In this document: one piece after another, positions 7,284 to 13,366 of the stretch
How positions within the stretch are numbered: the first letter of the stretch is position 1
Layout: every line of letters begins with the position of its first letter
From: LGRD01 sp031378125
Lineage (GTDB): Bacteria > Pseudomonadota > Gammaproteobacteria > Burkholderiales > Burkholderiaceae_C
Direction: 5' to 3'
DNA: 13,644 nt
Assembly (NCBI GenBank): GCA_031378125.1
Contig: JANNDW010000212.1
Location: 1-13,644 of the forward strand
Translations under genes and position numbers: made by a program
The notes under the pieces: generated by a model
Told to the model about the DNA's origin: nothing
The model's database searches: none
What the model saw: only the letters and a program-made list of their open reading frames with translations

Positions 7284-7523
7284 TCAAATCAACGGCGCCG
7301 GCCGCGTGGGAGCGTGCATGCGAATGCGGGCCCCTTGCATACTGACGATCTGGCCCGCATGGACCTTGCAAGCCTTGCGCAACTCGACTTCACCGTCGAC
7401 CCGCACCTGCCCTTCCGAAATCAGCAGCTTTGCGGCGCCACCGCTGGGTGCCAGGCCGGTGGCCTTGAGCAAGTCATCGAGCGGGATGAAGTCGGTGCGG
7501 AGTTCGAAGTCGATGGTTTGCAC
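7284..7523 (-). CDS. S4-domain RNA-binding protein, YbcJ-like
   Basis: A 79-aa protein with a single S4 RNA-binding fold. Residues 13-64 (IPLDDLLKATGLAPSGGAAK, then ISEGQVRVDGEVELRK and CKVHAGQIV) match the pattern of E. coli YbcJ, including the small-residue-rich helix and the G-x-V-x-V-D-G hairpin. YbcJ-type proteins are small cytoplasmic RNA binders of unclear role. I chose the GTG at 7523 because it leaves the expected number of residues before the S4 core; the ATG at 7628 would add 35 arginine-rich residues overlapping the 3' end of the oxidoreductase gene. No good ribosome site precedes the GTG. It lies 55 bp after the oxidoreductase and 53 bp before the methionine synthase, so probably in one transcript. 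Confidence 0.8.
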   Translation of the reverse strand: MQTIDFELRTDFIPLDDLLKATGLAPSGGAAKLLISEGQVRVDGEVELRKACKVHAGQIVSMQGARIRMHAPTRPAPLI

Positions 7524-7578
7524 GGTGCGCGAATCACAGGAGCGAAGGCGTTGATTTTGGCGCAGTTCAGCGCCCACG

Positions 7579-8619
7579 TCATGTGCTTGGCGCCGCGGTG
7601 CTTGGCGCCGCGGCGGCGGCAGCCGCACTCAGAGAGAACTCCTCGGCCAGCAAGGTGTAGGAGCGCCTTCGCACCAGCGGATCATGGGCCCAGGTGTTGA
7701 CCACCAGTTCGGTCAAGCCGAAGTCGGCCGCCAGCGCGCGCAGTTTCACGCCGACCTGCGCGGCGGTGCCGACGAAGGCGCGCTCGCGCATGGCCCGCAG
7801 CGTGGGCGCATCGGTGGGTGCAAAGCCAAGCGCTGCCACCACGTCGGGCGCCTGCAGCGGGCCGAAGACACCGCGGTTGCGGTCCACACGCCAGCGCTCG
7901 CGGCTCATCGCGTGGTGCAGGGCCTGCGCCTCGGTGTCGGCCGCCAGCGCCCAGACGCACAGCGTGGACTGCGGAGCCGGGAAGCGCGGGCTCGGCTTGA
8001 ACAGGCGCTGGTACAAGTCCATCGCCTGCTCCGCCCCCTGGCCGTCGGTGAAAAAGTACGCAAAGGCATACGGCAAGCCGAAATGCGCGGCGAGTTGCGC
8101 GCCGTAGTCCGAGCTGCCCAGGATCCACATTTCCGGCGCGGTGGGGCCTTGCGGATGGGCGTGGATGCCCTGGTGTGCTTGGCCCTCGCGCGCGCCGACC
8201 CAGGCCTGCAGGTCGCGCACCTGCGCGGGGAAGTTCTCCGCCGAACCGGAGGCATTCGGGTTCAACGCTTGCGCGGTGCGCATGTCGCCGCCGGGCGCAC
8301 GGCCGAGCCCAAGGTCGATGCGGCCCGGCGCCAAAGCCTCCAGCACGCGGAACTGCTCGGCCACTTTCAGCGCGCTGTAGTGCGGCAGCATCACGCCCGC
8401 GCTGCCGATGCGGATGCGCGATGTGGTGGCGGCAATGGCGGCCATCAGCACCTCGGGCGCGGTGCCGACGATGGCCGGCAGGTTGTGGTGCTCGCTGACC
8501 CAGAAGCGGTGGTAGCCCAGCGCTTCGCAATGGCGGGCCAGCGCCAGGGTTTCGCGAATAGCTTCCGCTTCGCTGCGGCCGGTGACGGCGGCGGACTGGT
8601 CGAGCACCGAAAGTCTCAT
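7579..8619 (-). CDS. LLM-class flavin-dependent oxidoreductase (YhbW-like)
   Basis: A 346-aa luciferase-like monooxygenase-fold protein. It starts MRLSVLDQS, has RFWVSEHHNLP (38-48), the strand TSRIRIGSAGVMLPHYSALKVAEQF in two parts (66-79, 80-90) and APGRIDLGLGRAPG (97-110), all typical of the single-component 'alkanal monooxygenase-like' LLM group that includes E. coli YhbW. Members bind reduced FMN and oxidise small organic substrates, but the substrate of this subgroup is not known. The C-terminus ends in an alanine run and a repeated AAPST unit, produced by a 15-bp tandem duplication just before the stop; this tail is probably not functional. The ATG at 8619 fits the family N-terminus; only a weak GGCGAG precedes it. 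It is first of a three-gene minus-strand run with the S4 protein and the methionine synthase. Confidence 0.9.
   Translation of the reverse strand: MRLSVLDQSAAVTGRSEAEAIRETLALARHCEALGYHRFWVSEHHNLPAIVGTAPEVLMAAIAATTSRIRIGSAGVMLPHYSALKVAEQFRVLEALAPGRIDLGLGRAPGGDMRTAQALNPNASGSAENFPAQVRDLQAWVGAREGQAHQGIHAHPQGPTAPEMWILGSSDYGAQLAAHFGLPYAFAYFFTDGQGAEQAMDLYQRLFKPSPRFPAPQSTLCVWALAADTEAQALHHAMSRERWRVDRNRGVFGPLQAPDVVAALGFAPTDAPTLRAMRERAFVGTAAQVGVKLRALAADFGLTELVVNTWAHDPLVRRRSYTLLAEEFSLSAAAAAAAPSTAAPST
7584..7613. repeat. 15-bp perfect tandem duplication at the end of the oxidoreductase gene
   Basis: TGCTTGGCGCCGCGG occurs twice in direct succession (7584-7598, 7599-7613) and then runs into CGG repeats. 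Because 15 is a multiple of three, it adds five residues (AAPST unit) and keeps the frame and the stop. It looks like replication slippage in a terminal tail under little constraint. Confidence 0.85.
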
Positions 8620-8661
8620 GCGTTGTGTATCTCGCCGTCGCGTTCGACGCTCTCGGCCATC

Positions 8662-8758
8662 AAAGGAGGAAGTCGAGATGCTAGCGGGAACGACCGCCCA
8701 CTTGCGGGAACGACACCCCGCCTTGCGCGGACGGCACCGCGGCCATCGAACTGTCTGA
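8662..8758 (+). CDS. Possible 26-aa leader reading frame with a perfect Shine-Dalgarno site
   Basis: AAAGGAGG at 8662-8669 is followed after eight bases by ATG (8678) and a 26-codon frame ending at TGA 8756-8758. The peptide is rich in Arg, His, Leu and Gly (MLAGTTAHLRERHP...). It lies upstream of the proposed promoter of the first DUF5666 gene, so it would need its own promoter and would not be a leader of that mRNA if that promoter is right. The frame also spans three degenerate 20-bp repeats, which could be DNA sites instead. Treat as tentative: the ribosome site is strong, the peptide itself shows no known pattern. Confidence 0.3.
8681..8740. repeat. Three degenerate direct repeats of about 20 bp
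   Basis: GCGGGAACGAC occurs at 8684-8694 and again at 8704-8714, exactly 20 bp apart, each in a longer similar unit (CTTGCGGGAACGACACCCCG for the second). A weaker third copy, CTTGCGCGGACGGCACCGC, starts at 8722. The spacing is close to two helical turns, as in arrays of regulator sites, and the array ends about 30 bp before the likely -35 element of the DUF5666 gene. Confidence 0.5.
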
Positions 8759-8772
8759 ATTTGTAAGCACGA

Positions 8773-8801
8773 TGGAAATGTGCATTTTTCACATTTATAC
8801 T
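8773..8801 (+). promoter_or_regulatory. Likely sigma-70 promoter with an inverted repeat in its spacer
   Basis: TGGAAA (8773-8778) and TATACT (8796-8801) are separated by 17 bp and match the sigma-70 consensus at four and five of six positions. Between and overlapping them lies the inverted repeat AAATGTG-N7-CACATTT (8776-8796). A bound protein would occlude RNA polymerase, so repression is the simplest reading. The arms equal the outer arms of the CRP consensus site, but the gap is one base shorter. The stretch is strikingly A/T-rich for this genome. The downstream gene starts about 55 bp after the predicted initiation point. Confidence 0.6.
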
Positions 8802-8862
8802 CCGTCCATGGCTGAATCCTCAGTCATTCCACCGCCGCTTTGATGTTGCAAGGAGAACCAAT

Positions 8863-10086
8863 ATGCTGACCCGCTTGATCCACCTCTACCGCCGCCCCGC
8901 GCAGGGATTCCTGAAAGTGCTTTGTGCCGCGGTCGTGTTGACCGGCTGCGGCGGCGGTGGCAGCGGTGACAGCGCGTCGCCCGCCACCAGGACCTCATTT
9001 GCCGCCGGCCCGATCACGGGCTTCGGCTCCATCATCGTCAACGGCGTGCGCTTCGACGATTCGTCGGCCAGCGTGTCCGACGACGACGGCAACTCGCGCC
9101 GCAATGACGAATTGCGCTTGGGCATGATGGCCGAGGTCGAAAGCTCGGGCATCACCACCGACGGCAGCGGGTCGCACGGCAAGGCCCGATCGATTCGCTT
9201 TGGCAGCGAGATCGTCGGCCCGGTCTTCTCGGTCGCCGCCGACGGCAAATCACTCGTGGTGCTCGGCCAGACGGTGCAAGTCACCGCCACCACCTTGTTC
9301 GACGATCGCCTGGTCGGCGGCCTGGCGGGCCTGGTCCCCGGCACCAGCGTGGTCGAGGTCCACGCGGTGCTCGACGTGGCCACCGGCGTCTACGCCGCCA
9401 CCCGCATCGAACCCAAGTCGAACGCGCAATTCTTCAAGCTGCGCGGTGTGGTGAGCAACATCGACAAGACGGCCCACACCTTCAAGATCGGCAACGGCAC
9501 GGACACGATCTCCTACGACGCCATTGCTGCCAGCGTGCCCGCGGCGCTGGACAACGGCCTGATGGTGCGCGTCAAGCTGCAAACCGCCCAGGTCGCCGGT
9601 AAATGGGTGGCGGCCAACATCAAGAGCGGCGTGCGCAAGCTGGAGGACCACGACGAAGCCGAAATCGAGGGGACGATCACGGCCACGACGTTCCCGGTGG
9701 ACAAGAAGTTCAGCGTCAACGGCATTCCAGTCGACGCCACCAATGCGACCTTCCCCAAGGGCAGCGACGGCATCGTGCTGGGGGCGCGCGTGGAGGTCAA
9801 GGGCAGCGCGGTGAATGGCGTGATCGTCGCGACGCGCGTCAATCTCGAAGACGAGAACGATCGCGAACGTGAAGGCTTCGAACTGCACGGCGTCATTTCG
9901 GCCTTCGACGGGACCGCCAAGACCTTCGTGCTGCGCGGCGTGACGGTCAGCTTCGGCGGCGCGAATGTCGAGTTCAGGAAGGGCGCCGCGGCCGACCTCG
10001 CAAACGGCAAGAAGATCGAAGTCAAGGGCGTTCGCTCGAGCGATGGCATGACCTTGGCGGCCACCCGCATCAGTTTCGAAGACTGA
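8863..10086 (+). CDS. DUF5666-repeat lipoprotein (first paralogue)
   Basis: A 407-aa predicted lipoprotein: the signal peptide ends in VVLTGC with Cys29, followed by a Gly/Ser linker. The rest consists of about five similar beta-rich units (about 49-113, 119-184, 192-254, 267-327, 340-405). Each has the pattern G-x-hydrophobic ... 'f-x-v-x-G-x-x-v' ... G-x-x-V-x-V ... 'A-T-R-I', typical of DUF5666 and suggestive of small beta-barrels. No catalytic motif is visible. Cys29 is followed by Gly, which favours the outer membrane. AAGGAG at 8850-8855 lies seven bases before ATG, fixing the start. It is driven by the promoter at 8773-8801 and followed by two hairpins. A closely similar paralogue lies at 11217-12422, with the DUF6502 gene between them. 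Function unknown; a structural or ligand-binding envelope role is inference. Confidence 0.88.
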   Translation: MLTRLIHLYRRPAQGFLKVLCAAVVLTGCGGGGSGDSASPATRTSFAAGPITGFGSIIVNGVRFDDSSASVSDDDGNSRRNDELRLGMMAEVESSGITTDGSGSHGKARSIRFGSEIVGPVFSVAADGKSLVVLGQTVQVTATTLFDDRLVGGLAGLVPGTSVVEVHAVLDVATGVYAATRIEPKSNAQFFKLRGVVSNIDKTAHTFKIGNGTDTISYDAIAASVPAALDNGLMVRVKLQTAQVAGKWVAANIKSGVRKLEDHDEAEIEGTITATTFPVDKKFSVNGIPVDATNATFPKGSDGIVLGARVEVKGSAVNGVIVATRVNLEDENDREREGFELHGVISAFDGTAKTFVLRGVTVSFGGANVEFRKGAAADLANGKKIEVKGVRSSDGMTLAATRISFED

Positions 10087-10091
10087 GCCCG

Positions 10092-10121
10092 CGCAAGGGC
10101 GTGCCTGCGCACGGCCTTGCG
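10092..10121 (+). terminator. Strong hairpin five bases after the first DUF5666 gene
   Basis: CGCAAGG and CGTGC pair with GCACG and CCTTGCG around a CTGC loop, giving 12 pairs with one G-G mismatch. It begins five bases after the stop codon. No T-run follows, so it may protect the 3' end or assist termination instead of acting alone. Confidence 0.5.
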
Positions 10122-10179
10122 GCTGGCGAAGGCTCTGGCGCCCGCATGCGACAGAGCTGACCACGCGCCCCAGGCGTTT

Positions 10180-10209
10180 GCAGGGGCCGGCCTTCGGGTC
10201 GGCCCCTGC
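10180..10209 (+). terminator. 13-bp hairpin with TTCG loop
   Basis: GCAGGGGCCGGCC, the four-base loop TTCG, then GGTCGGCCCCTGC: 13 consecutive pairs including one G-T, closed by the very stable C(UUCG)G tetraloop. It sits about 40 bp before the DUF6502 start. No T-run follows on either strand. It would be expected to end or process the first DUF5666 transcript and separate it from the next gene. Confidence 0.6.
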
Positions 10210-10248
10210 TCACATGAGACCCGCTACCGCCCGTAGACTTCTGCTCCG

Positions 10249-11214
10249 ATGCCCGAGTCCAAGTCCAAGTCCAAGCCCAAGCGCCCGCGCGCCGCAAGAT
10301 CCGCCACGGCCGCCGCGTCCGGCACACCGGCCGTCGGCGGCGCCGCGGCCGCGCTCGATCCCGCCGCGCTGACGCAGGCGGTGCGCCATTTGATGGAGCC
10401 GCTGGCGGCGCTGGCCATTGCGCGGGGCGTGCCGTTCGTGACCCTGGAAGACCTGCTCAAGACGGCCTTCGTCGACGCGGCCCGCACAGCGCACCCCAAC
10501 CTGCCGGCGCATCGCATGGTCAGCCGCATCAGCACGGCAACCGGCATCAACCGGCGCGAGGTGTCGCGCATCACACAGACCCGAAACGACGCCCCGCCGG
10601 TGCGCCACTCACCGGCCACGCGCGTGTTCACAAAGTGGCTGGCCGATCCGTCGTTGAAGACGCGCGGCGCAGAGGTGATGGCATTGCCGCGCCAGGGCCC
10701 CGCCCCGAGCTTCGAGGCGCTGGCGCATTCGGTCTCGCGCGACGTGCATCCGCGCAGCCTGCTGGCCGAGTTGTGCCGGCTCGGCTTGGCGCAAGTCGAC
10801 GGCGACCGGGTGCATGTCGTGCGCGACAGCTTCGTTCCCAAGGACGACAGCGGCCGCATGCTCGGTTTCCTGGGTAACAACGCCGGCGACCACCTGCGCG
10901 CGGCGGTGGCCAATGTACTTTCGGACACCCCTGCGCACCTGGAGCAAGCCGTGTTCGCCGACGAGCTTTCGCAAGCCTCGGTGGATGCCTTCCAGCAGCT
11001 GATGCGTACACAGTGGAAAACGCTGCTCGCGGCCACGGTGCCTGCCCTGCAGCAACTGATCGACGCCGACCGTGCCGCCGGCAAGCCCCGAGACCAACGC
11101 GTTCGTGTGGGCCTGTACACCTACAGCGAAGCGATGGCCTCGCCGCCCGACCGCGTCGGCGCCCTGGCGTCGATTCCCAAACGCAAGGCCGCGACCAAGC
11201 CGCCGAAGGAATGA
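10249..11214 (+). CDS. DUF6502 family protein, putative helix-turn-helix regulator
   Basis: A 321-aa cytoplasmic protein that I recognise as DUF6502. A basic, low-complexity N-terminus (SKSKSKPKRPRAARS, from TCCAAG repeated three times at 10258-10275) precedes a helical region. Residues 89-109 (MVSRISTATGINRREVSRITQ split around G99) read like a helix-turn-helix. Residues 154-196, with LLAELCRLGLAQ followed by DGDRVHVVRDSF, look like a second helix plus beta-wing, as in winged-helix proteins. The C-terminal part (205-300) is helical, with DHLRAAVANVL and AVFADELSQASVDAF, perhaps for dimerisation. DNA binding is therefore inferred, not established. The ATG at 10249 has no ribosome site; a TAGACT ten bases upstream hints at a near-leaderless transcript. 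Its stop overlaps the start region of the second DUF5666 gene, so the two are translationally linked. Confidence 0.82.
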   Translation: MPESKSKSKPKRPRAARSATAAASGTPAVGGAAAALDPAALTQAVRHLMEPLAALAIARGVPFVTLEDLLKTAFVDAARTAHPNLPAHRMVSRISTATGINRREVSRITQTRNDAPPVRHSPATRVFTKWLADPSLKTRGAEVMALPRQGPAPSFEALAHSVSRDVHPRSLLAELCRLGLAQVDGDRVHVVRDSFVPKDDSGRMLGFLGNNAGDHLRAAVANVLSDTPAHLEQAVFADELSQASVDAFQQLMRTQWKTLLAATVPALQQLIDADRAAGKPRDQRVRVGLYTYSEAMASPPDRVGALASIPKRKAATKPPKE

Positions 11215-11219
11215 CCATG
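11206..11219 (+). promoter_or_regulatory. Ribosome binding site inside the end of the DUF6502 gene
   Basis: AAGGA (11206-11210) lies in the last codons of DUF6502, followed by ATGACC and then ATG at 11217. The first ATG (11211) touches the AAGGA directly and could not be used with it; the second has a six-base gap, so 11217 is the likely start. The DUF6502 TGA (11212-11214) lies between the two, so terminating ribosomes arrive next to the new start. Confidence 0.7.
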
Positions 11220-12422
11220 CAGTGGCTCCACAACGATCTTCGCAATCATTCGGTTCGCCCGTGGGCGCGCGCGCTGTGGTTTGTCTTGGCCCTGGCGGGC
11301 TGCGGCGGTGGCGTCGACAGCGGCGGCACCGGTGCCGCCCCGCAGTCGTATGCCAGCGGCCCGATCACCGGTTTCGGTTCGGTCATCGTCAACGGCGTGC
11401 GTTTCGACGACAGCACGGCCAGCGTCTCCGACGGCGATGGCACGCCGCGCAGCCGCGACAATCTGCGCCTGGGCATGACCACCGAGATCCGCGGCACGAC
11501 GATTACCACCGATGCGACGGGCGCGAACCTCAGCACGGCCACCAGCATCTCGTTCGGCAGCGACATCCTGGGCCCGGTCGAGAGCATCGACGCAGCCGGC
11601 AAGCAGCTGGTGGTGCTGGGGCAGACCATCGGCGTCAACGCCACCACGGTATTCGAGGATGCCAGGCTGAGCGGCGGGCTGGCGGCCTTGACGGTCGGCG
11701 ATGTGGTCGAGGTCTACGCCTTGTTCGACGCTTCGACGAGCCGCTACACGGCCACCCGCATCGAGCGCAAGGGCGTGGTCGCGGCCTATCGGCTGCGCGG
11801 TTTGGTGAGCAACCTCGACCCGGTGGCCAAGGCATTCAACATCGGCAGCGAACGAATTTCGTATGCGCAGTTCATCGGTTCCGCGCCCGTGACGCCGGCC
11901 AACGGCAGCATCTTGCGGGTGCGCCTGGAGACCGCGAAGGTGGCTGGCGTGTGGGTCGTGGCCGGCCTCAACGACGGCGCTTCGAAACCCAGGGACCGGG
12001 ACGAAGTGCGGCTCGAAGGCTTGATCGGCACATTCACTTCGCCGACCCAGTTCAGCGTCAACGGCGTGGCGGTCAACGCCAGCGGCATCACCCCACCGGC
12101 CGGACTGGCGGCGGGCGTTCGCGTCGAGGTCGAAGGCACGGCCAGCGGCGCCGTGCTGATGGCCAGCAAGGTGAAGATCAAGACCCCCGATGACGTGGAG
12201 AACCAGGAGTTCGAACTGCGCGACCGGATCACCTCGGTGGACGCCCCCAATCTGAGCTTCGTGCTCCGGGGGGTGACGGTGAGCTACTCCATCGTCGCCC
12301 CCGCCACCGATTTTCGCAATGGCACGGCCGCCAATCTGGCTCCGGGTGTGAACGTGGAGGCTCGTGGCCTGCTGTCAGCGGACGGCGCCCGGCTGGTGGC
12401 GGCGCGAGTCACGTTCAAGTGA
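11217..12422 (+). CDS. DUF5666-repeat lipoprotein (second paralogue)
   Basis: A 401-aa lipoprotein paralogous to the one at 8863-10086. The signal peptide ends FVLALAGC with Cys29, the same position as in the paralogue, then a Gly-rich linker. About five DUF5666-type units follow (about 48-112, 118-183, 191-252, 264-321, 332-399). The first unit, GPITGFGSVIVNGVRFDDS, is nearly identical to that of the paralogue, and the nucleotide sequence there is also very similar, so the two arose by duplication with divergence toward the ends. The start at 11217 is set by AAGGA at 11206-11210. Translation is probably coupled to the DUF6502 gene, which ends two bases upstream. No enzyme motif is visible. 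A longer frame back to 11013 lies wholly within DUF6502 and is not credible. Confidence 0.87.
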   Translation: MQWLHNDLRNHSVRPWARALWFVLALAGCGGGVDSGGTGAAPQSYASGPITGFGSVIVNGVRFDDSTASVSDGDGTPRSRDNLRLGMTTEIRGTTITTDATGANLSTATSISFGSDILGPVESIDAAGKQLVVLGQTIGVNATTVFEDARLSGGLAALTVGDVVEVYALFDASTSRYTATRIERKGVVAAYRLRGLVSNLDPVAKAFNIGSERISYAQFIGSAPVTPANGSILRVRLETAKVAGVWVVAGLNDGASKPRDRDEVRLEGLIGTFTSPTQFSVNGVAVNASGITPPAGLAAGVRVEVEGTASGAVLMASKVKIKTPDDVENQEFELRDRITSVDAPNLSFVLRGVTVSYSIVAPATDFRNGTAANLAPGVNVEARGLLSADGARLVAARVTFK

Positions 12423-12443
12423 CGGAAAAGAGTCGGCGCAGGC

Positions 12444-12456
12444 GGATCGGTGATCC
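12444..12456. terminator. Small dyad between convergent genes
   Basis: GGATC, three bases, GATCC lies midway in the 40-bp gap between the second DUF5666 gene and the convergent small secreted protein gene. Five pairs and no T-run make it a weak candidate for a shared bidirectional terminator. Confidence 0.2.
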
Positions 12457-12462
12457 AGGCGA

Positions 12463-12846
12463 TCAGTCGTCGTCGCCGTGCTTTTGCTTGTTCTTGTGCT
12501 TTTGCTTGCGGCCGTGGCCGGGGTCGTATTCCTGCGACCTGACGAAGTAAACCGGTTGGCCGCAGGCGTTGTAGCGGTAGCAGTGCTTGCCCCATTTCTT
12601 GGCATGCCCGGGCGGAACGTGCAGGTACAGCGGCTCGACAACGACCGCGCGCGGCGGCGGCTGCACGATCAACACCGGCTGTGGGTACAGCAACGGCGGC
12701 GGCGCGATGTTGCCGATTTCGACCCGACCGTACACACCCGGTTTGATCTGGCCATCGACGATGACGTTGACATTCGGCGCCGACGCCGCGGTGCCGGCCA
12801 GCATCGCACCCAGCGTCAAGCCGACGAGGCCTTGAGTTGCGTTCAT
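12463..12846 (-). CDS. Small secreted hypothetical protein with charged tail
   Basis: A 127-aa protein with an N-terminal signal peptide (hydrophobic GLVGLTLGAMLAG, cleavage near residues 21-23). The mature part starts NVNVIVDGQIKPGVYGRVEIG, continues with a proline-rich segment (about 49-68), then YLHVPPGHAKKWGKHC and ACGQPVYFV. Cys89 and Cys95 are six apart and could form a disulfide in the periplasm. The last 18 residues are a Lys/His/Gln-rich stretch ending in three Asp, possibly metal- or polyanion-binding. I recall similar uncharacterised exported proteins in Burkholderiales but know no function. GAGG lies eight bases before the ATG. It is 34 bp downstream of the cupin gene on the same strand and may share its transcript. 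Confidence 0.8.
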   Translation of the reverse strand: MNATQGLVGLTLGAMLAGTAASAPNVNVIVDGQIKPGVYGRVEIGNIAPPPLLYPQPVLIVQPPPRAVVVEPLYLHVPPGHAKKWGKHCYRYNACGQPVYFVRSQEYDPGHGRKQKHKNKQKHGDDD

Positions 12847-12880
12847 GTTTTCATCCTCATGGGGTGCTCAAATTGTGGAT

Positions 12881-13366
12881 TTACCGGGCACGGTGGATGG
12901 GGTCGACCCACAGAACCGTCTGCGGCTTTTCAACCGCTTCGATGTCCAGGTTGACGGCAACCGCCTCACCGTCGCTGCGCACGAGGACACACTCAAGCAC
13001 CTCGGTCGCGCTGGCGTTGATCTCCTGGTGCGGCACGAAGGGCGGCACGTAGATGAAGTCGCCCGGCCCGGCTTCGGCGGTGAACTCCAGCGCATCGCCC
13101 CAGCGCATGCGGGCGCGGCCCTTGAGCACGTAGATCACGCTCTCCAGCGGGCCATGATGATGTGCGCCGGTCTTGGCATTGGGATGAATGTGGACCGTGC
13201 CGGCCCACAGCTTTTGCGCCCCCACACGCGCGAAGTTGATCGCCGCCGCCCGGCTCATGCCCGGCGTTTGTGCGGTCTGGGTGTCGAGCTGGTTGGCGGG
13301 AACGACGCACACGCCATCGTGTTTCCAGTGCGGCGCCGTGGCTGCCTCAAGGGGGTCGGTACTCAT
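12881..13366 (-). CDS. Cupin domain protein
   Basis: A 161-aa single-domain cupin. Motif 1 is TGAHHHGPLESVIYVLKG (67-83 region), giving metal ligands His69, His71 and Glu75; motif 2 is GDFIYVPPFVPHQEIN (102-117) with His113 as the fourth ligand. All four are present, so metal binding, probably Fe, Mn or Zn, is likely. Cupins of this size include small dioxygenases, isomerases and sensory proteins; nothing here tells which. A less conserved N-terminal arm (1-50) may swap between subunits. The start at 13366 (MSTDP) is preferred; the alternative ATG at 13378 sits directly on the only purine-rich AAGGA (13379-13383) and could not use it. The secreted hypothetical protein follows 34 bp downstream. 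Confidence 0.87.
   Translation of the reverse strand: MSTDPLEAATAPHWKHDGVCVVPANQLDTQTAQTPGMSRAAAINFARVGAQKLWAGTVHIHPNAKTGAHHHGPLESVIYVLKGRARMRWGDALEFTAEAGPGDFIYVPPFVPHQEINASATEVLECVLVRSDGEAVAVNLDIEAVEKPQTVLWVDPIHRAR

Noticed and set aside
7524..7628. N-terminal extension of the S4 protein from the ATG at 7628
   Set aside because: The extra 35 residues are Arg/Gln-rich, overlap the end of the oxidoreductase gene including its slippage repeat, and are absent from YbcJ-type proteins.
9250..10164. 304-codon minus-strand frame opposite the first DUF5666 gene
   Set aside because: Antisense shadow of a repeat-rich lipoprotein gene with a clear ribosome site and lipobox on the other strand.
10224..11120. 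298-codon minus-strand frame opposite DUF6502
   Set aside because: Ser/Arg/Cys-rich shadow; the plus-strand frame matches DUF6502 over its whole length.
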